Source: Egerieimonas sp900552095
Lineage (GTDB): Bacteria > Bacillota > Clostridia > Lachnospirales > Lachnospiraceae
Length of the DNA: 15,488 nt
Assembly (NCBI GenBank): GCA_902469965.1
Contig: CABREP010000054.1
Location: forward strand, 1-15,488
Direction: 5' to 3'
In this document: piece by piece, positions 12,975 to 15,488 of the stretch
Layout: each line of letters opens with the position of its first letter
How positions within the stretch are numbered: position 1 is the stretch's first letter
The notes under the pieces: model-generated
Told to the model about the DNA's origin: nothing
Database searches by the model: none
The model's input: only the letters and a program-made list of their open reading frames with translations
Program-made: the position numbers and the translations under genes

Positions 12975-13494
12975 AGCCCTTTTCCTCCATGCGCTTTTTC
13001 AGCTTTTTTCTGGCCCGTTTGGCAATCTGCCGGATATTAGCCGGTGTTTTCCTTAAAATTTCCGCAATCTCTTCTCCGCTATACTCCAGATAATACTGCA
13101 GAACAAGAACCTGGTAATAAGGATAAGGAAGTTCTTCCAATGCTTCCCGCAGCGCTCTCTCCTCATCCCGCTGTCCCGGATCCTCTTTTTCATCCCAAAC
13201 ATATTCCCGACGCACTTCCTCTAAGAGAAGTATCTTCTTTTTCTTCTTCAGATAGTTGATAGACAGGTGTTCCACAATCACCTTCAGATAGGCACAGGTT
13301 TTCGCTGATTCTACTTCTTCAATCTGATCCATTTTCCCGGACAACAGTACGAAAGCATCTTGCACCATACTCTCTGCCTCATAAGTATCTTTCAACAAAC
13401 CGTATGCTGTCCAGTACATCATATTTCTATATCTGCGATACAGCTCTTCAAATTTATTTTTCGGTTCTTTCCCGCCTTCTTTTTCCTCACTCAC
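12961..13494 (-). CDS. ECF-type RNA polymerase sigma factor
   Basis: A 177-residue sigma-70 family protein with only regions 2 and 4. Region 2 covers about residues 14-80 (FEELYRRYRNMMYWTAYGLLKD, then AESMVQDAFVLL). Region 4 covers about 115-170 (LEELPYPYYQVLVLQYYLEYSGEEIAEILRKTPANI as the DNA-binding part). The linker is highly charged, with KKKKK and an acidic patch. The start is GTG at 13494; the only nearby purine-rich site is GGGGAG 13 nt upstream, so translation may be weak. It lies 29 nt after ispF with no obvious promoter in the gap, so it may be read through from ispF or from a promoter inside ispF. Confidence 0.88.
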   Translation of the reverse strand: MSEEKEGGKEPKNKFEELYRRYRNMMYWTAYGLLKDTYEAESMVQDAFVLLSGKMDQIEEVESAKTCAYLKVIVEHLSINYLKKKKKILLLEEVRREYVWDEKEDPGQRDEERALREALEELPYPYYQVLVLQYYLEYSGEEIAEILRKTPANIRQIAKRARKKLKKRMEEKGYGRE

Positions 13495-13523
13495 CGCTGA
13501 CTTTCTCCCCTTTTTGTTTCTCC

Positions 13524-14051
13524 CTACTTCGCGCAGCAGCCTCCGCAGCCTCCTGTCCGGTCATCCGGCAGGCTGTCCAGGACTCTTGTGAGAGAACAGA
13601 TCGCGTGAGCGGAGATTCCATCCATGCTTCCGGTAAAACCCAGCCCTTCTTCCGTGGTAGCCTTAATATTCACCTGATCCGTTTCCAGATGAAGGGCTCT
13701 GGCTACATTTTCTGTCATCTCATCCATATAGGGGCGCAGTTTCGGGCGCTGTGCAATGATGGTCGCGTCAATGTTTTCAATCAGATACAGCTTTTCCTCC
13801 AGAAGCTTCCCTACATGTTCCAGAAGAGAAATACTGGAAATCCCCTTATACCTGGGATCTGTATCCGGAAAATGATAACCGATATCTTTCAGCGCCGCCG
13901 CTCCAAGGAGGGCATCCATGATGGCATGAACCGCCACATCCGCATCTGAATGGCCTAAAAGCCCCATTTCAAACGGGATCTTTACCCCTCCCAGAATCAG
14001 ATCTCTCCCCTCCACCAGTTTGTGTACATCGTAACCCATTCCCACACGCAT
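13524..14051 (-). CDS. ispF: 2-C-methyl-D-erythritol 2,4-cyclodiphosphate synthase
   Basis: A 175-residue enzyme of the MEP isoprenoid pathway that forms 2-C-methyl-D-erythritol 2,4-cyclodiphosphate. The N-terminus MRVGMGYDVHKL carries the metal ligands D8 and H10. GHSDADVAVHAIMDALLGA holds the next conserved His and Asp. FPDTDPRYKG and IKATTEEGLGFTGSMDGI are the substrate loops. The start is ATG 14051 with AAGGAGG 8 nt upstream; the longer open frame to 14303 has no family match. The body ends around residue 160 as usual, but a tail TGGCGGCCAK with three cysteines follows. It sits 29 nt after the histidine phosphatase. IspD is not in the window. Confidence 0.95.
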   Translation of the reverse strand: MRVGMGYDVHKLVEGRDLILGGVKIPFEMGLLGHSDADVAVHAIMDALLGAAALKDIGYHFPDTDPRYKGISSISLLEHVGKLLEEKLYLIENIDATIIAQRPKLRPYMDEMTENVARALHLETDQVNIKATTEEGLGFTGSMDGISAHAICSLTRVLDSLPDDRTGGCGGCCAK

Positions 14052-14080
14052 ATAATTTTCCTCCTTCTCTGATCTCACTG

Positions 14081-14800
14081 TCAATTTTCTTCCTCGTACG
14101 TCTCGCAGAACCGAGCGGCAAATGCCGGCTCCTCCCCCTTTGCATACAGATGGGAGGTATCTCCAAAGGCCAGCATACGGAAGCTGGCGGTTCCCTCCCT
14201 GCGCTCCTCTGTTACCACCGTAGTCACGGAAGTGGGCGCCGCACAGAAGCCATGCCAGAGGATCATGGGCGATACATTCAGAAGATGGCTCAAAAGCACG
14301 CACTCCAGGGCAAAATGGCAGAAGAAAACGATTGTGTCTCTGTTAGGCCGCTCTGCCCGGTAGAAATGCCCCTCTCTCACATAACCGTGGGCGGCCAGCA
14401 GTCTGTCAAACTGTTCCGTCACCCGGTCATACTCCTTTTTCACCTGTCCCTCTTCCATCACAGGCGTATTCTGCCAGTTGTCATAGCGGTAATACTGCTC
14501 CTCCTTCATCCAGTCCTGAGGCAGCCAGTCCCAGCAGATTTCTTTTTTCTCCGGCTGATCCGGCCGATGGATCCGGGCGGTGAATTCCTGCAGCCATTCA
14601 CATTCCACTGCTTCTCTCCCCACTTTTTTCATTGTGAGGGAGGCCGTATCTTTCGCCCGTCCCAGAGGTGATACATAGAATTCCTTCACCTCCAGATTCT
14701 TCAGTTTTTCTGACAGATACTCTGCCTCTCTCCACCCTTTCTCCGTCAGAGAGTCAATCTCATAATTGGGATCTCCGTGGCGTACAATCAAAAGTTTCAT
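14081..14800 (-). CDS. Histidine phosphatase family protein
   Basis: A 239-residue protein of the phosphoglycerate mutase-like superfamily. The N-terminal LLIVRHGDPNY carries the catalytic RHG triad (H8 forms the phosphoenzyme). YVSPLGRAKDTASL (about residues 42-55) supplies the conserved Ser-Pro-x-x-Arg-A motif. The second catalytic histidine is probably in VFFCHFALEC (about 175). Substrate is unknown; members range from sugar phosphatases to signalling phosphatases. AAGGAGG precedes ATG 14800 by 8 nt. The first 41 nt overlap the end of the phosphopantetheinyl transferase gene in another frame. The central region is longer than in small phosphatases and rich in Trp, Glu and Tyr. Confidence 0.88.
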   Translation of the reverse strand: MKLLIVRHGDPNYEIDSLTEKGWREAEYLSEKLKNLEVKEFYVSPLGRAKDTASLTMKKVGREAVECEWLQEFTARIHRPDQPEKKEICWDWLPQDWMKEEQYYRYDNWQNTPVMEEGQVKKEYDRVTEQFDRLLAAHGYVREGHFYRAERPNRDTIVFFCHFALECVLLSHLLNVSPMILWHGFCAAPTSVTTVVTEERREGTASFRMLAFGDTSHLYAKGEEPAFAARFCETYEEEN

Positions 14801-15377
14801 CTATCCGCTCCTCCTTTTCCTGTTTTTCTATCCGCTCGATCACCAGATTTCTTTTCTCTTTCATCCAGATCCCGCAGCTGTATCCTTCTTCCAGTTCGAT
14901 TTTCTCATAAACTCCATCTTCCGGCAAATGATCCAGGGAGCGGGACAGTCCTTCCCCTGTTCCCTTCACTCTCGCCTCTTTTTCGACCCAGCAGTCATAC
15001 AGATATGCTCTGCGTCCCTGTTCCCCCAGAACCTCATACCTGGTTTTCTCCGCGGACGATAAAATCTTTTCTGCCAGGCGCTCCTGCTTGTGCAGAGGTC
15101 TCTGCTCCTGCACATCGATTCCCACCGGAACATCTCCCAGGGCGCAGACAGCCCAGCTGCCGGAATGACTGATATTAAATTCAATCTCCGGCCTTTTGAA
15201 GAATCCCGGTTTTCCCTGCGGTCCAAAGGACAGATCTTCCTCCCGGAAGAACTCCCCGGTCTCCTGCAAGAAAAGTTCCGAGAGCAGCTTTCTCCCCAGG
15301 CGGGAAAGTGCCCCGGCTTCCTCCTTCTCCCGGTCTCCTATCTTTTCCGCCCGGACGGTAATGGTTTTTCTGCACAC
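14760..15377 (-). CDS. Sfp-type 4'-phosphopantetheinyl transferase
   Basis: A 205-residue enzyme that attaches the phosphopantetheine arm of CoA to carrier proteins. Family motifs are clear: EFNISHSGSWAVCAL (about 66-80), VGIDVQ (85-90, with the magnesium ligand D88) and WVEKEARVKGTGEGL (130-144, with E134 and K138). Sfp-type enzymes act on fatty-acid, NRPS or PKS carriers; no such gene is visible here. The start is GTG 15377, with AGGAGG 7 nt upstream. The gene overlaps the helicase upstream by 40 nt and the phosphatase downstream by 41 nt. At 205 residues it is a little short for Sfp (about 224); the N-terminus is reduced. Confidence 0.9.
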   Translation of the reverse strand: MCRKTITVRAEKIGDREKEEAGALSRLGRKLLSELFLQETGEFFREEDLSFGPQGKPGFFKRPEIEFNISHSGSWAVCALGDVPVGIDVQEQRPLHKQERLAEKILSSAEKTRYEVLGEQGRRAYLYDCWVEKEARVKGTGEGLSRSLDHLPEDGVYEKIELEEGYSCGIWMKEKRNLVIERIEKQEKEERIDETFDCTPRRSQL

Positions 15378-15488
15378 GGCTGTTCCTCCTGTATCTCATT
15401 TAGAAACCTGGATATTTCTGCCTTCCGGTCATTTTGTTTTCTGGTATACAGCAGATGGAGACGCTCCTTTGCCCGGGTCATTCCCACA
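15338..15488 (-). CDS. UvrD/PcrA-like ATP-dependent DNA helicase, C-terminal end (partial)
   Basis: The minus strand enters the window in an open frame reading VGMTRAKERLHLLYTRKQ and ending at TAG (complement of 15338-15340). VGMTRAK is motif VI of superfamily 1 helicases of the UvrD/PcrA/Rep group, and the gene ends about 35 residues later (SRFLNEIQEE, then a short basic tail). The N-terminal portion lies beyond the window, so the subtype (UvrD, PcrA or a smaller RecB-like helicase) cannot be decided. The last 40 nt overlap the phosphopantetheinyl transferase gene, so it heads this minus-strand gene cluster as far as can be seen. Confidence 0.8.
   Translation of the reverse strand, partial: VGMTRAKERLHLLYTRKQNDRKAEISRFLNEIQEEQPCAEKPLPSGRKR

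Noticed and set aside
14052..14303. N-terminal extension of ispF in the same frame
   Set aside because: It overlaps the histidine phosphatase gene, has no IspF similarity, and a strong AAGGAGG lies directly before ATG 14051.
1..15488. CRISPR arrays, insertion sequences, toxin-antitoxin or phage-defence genes
   Set aside because: I saw no regularly spaced repeats, terminal inverted repeats with transposase, or recognisable defence domains.

Overview
The window looks like chromosomal core plus light accessory DNA from a low-to-mid GC Gram-positive anaerobe of the Clostridia, most likely a gut Lachnospiraceae member. The reasons are the strong AGGAGG ribosome sites, the T-box leader, the cysE-cysS-mrnC-rlmB-sigH order typical of Firmicutes, the mannose-family PTS and the DUF4367/DUF6147-like proteins. 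The assignment to family is inference; I could not run a search.

Positions 1-4932, plus strand: one tightly packed operon. It holds the 3' part of a PIG-L (LmbE-like) deacetylase, a mannose-family PTS (IIB, IIC, IID), an RpiR/MurR-type regulator, the MurNAc-6-phosphate etherase MurQ and, at the distal end, the PTS IIA protein. Together they suggest uptake and phosphorylation of an amino sugar derived from peptidoglycan, followed by cleavage of its lactyl ether. The usual MurNAc transporter (glucose-family MurP) is replaced here by a mannose-family permease. The operon ends in a double hairpin.

Positions 4940-5360: two identical tRNA-Thr(GGT) genes about 210 bp apart. Each has its own TTGAC(A/T)-17-TA(A/G)A(T/A)T-type promoter and its own intrinsic terminator.

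Positions 11465-5386, minus strand: a Cys-specific T-box leader (specifier UGC, T-box UGGA matching the U discriminator of tRNA-Cys) precedes seven genes that overlap or sit within 13 nt of each other: cysE, cysS, mrnC, rlmB, sigH, a cation diffusion facilitator and a C39-like lipoprotein. An intrinsic terminator closes the unit. The rae1/yacP gene normally found between rlmB and sigH is absent.

Positions 15488-11730, minus strand: the C-terminal end of a UvrD-like helicase, an Sfp-type phosphopantetheinyl transferase, a histidine phosphatase and ispF, then an ECF sigma factor, its DUF4367-type anti-sigma factor and a small secreted DUF6147-like protein. The last gene's ribosome site lies in an almost perfect 18-19 bp hairpin whose other arm is an anti-Shine-Dalgarno sequence. 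This is the most unusual regulatory structure in the window. Between this unit's terminator and the T-box promoter lies a possible short membrane ORF broken by a seven-T run.

I saw no CRISPR array, insertion sequence, integrase or rRNA.
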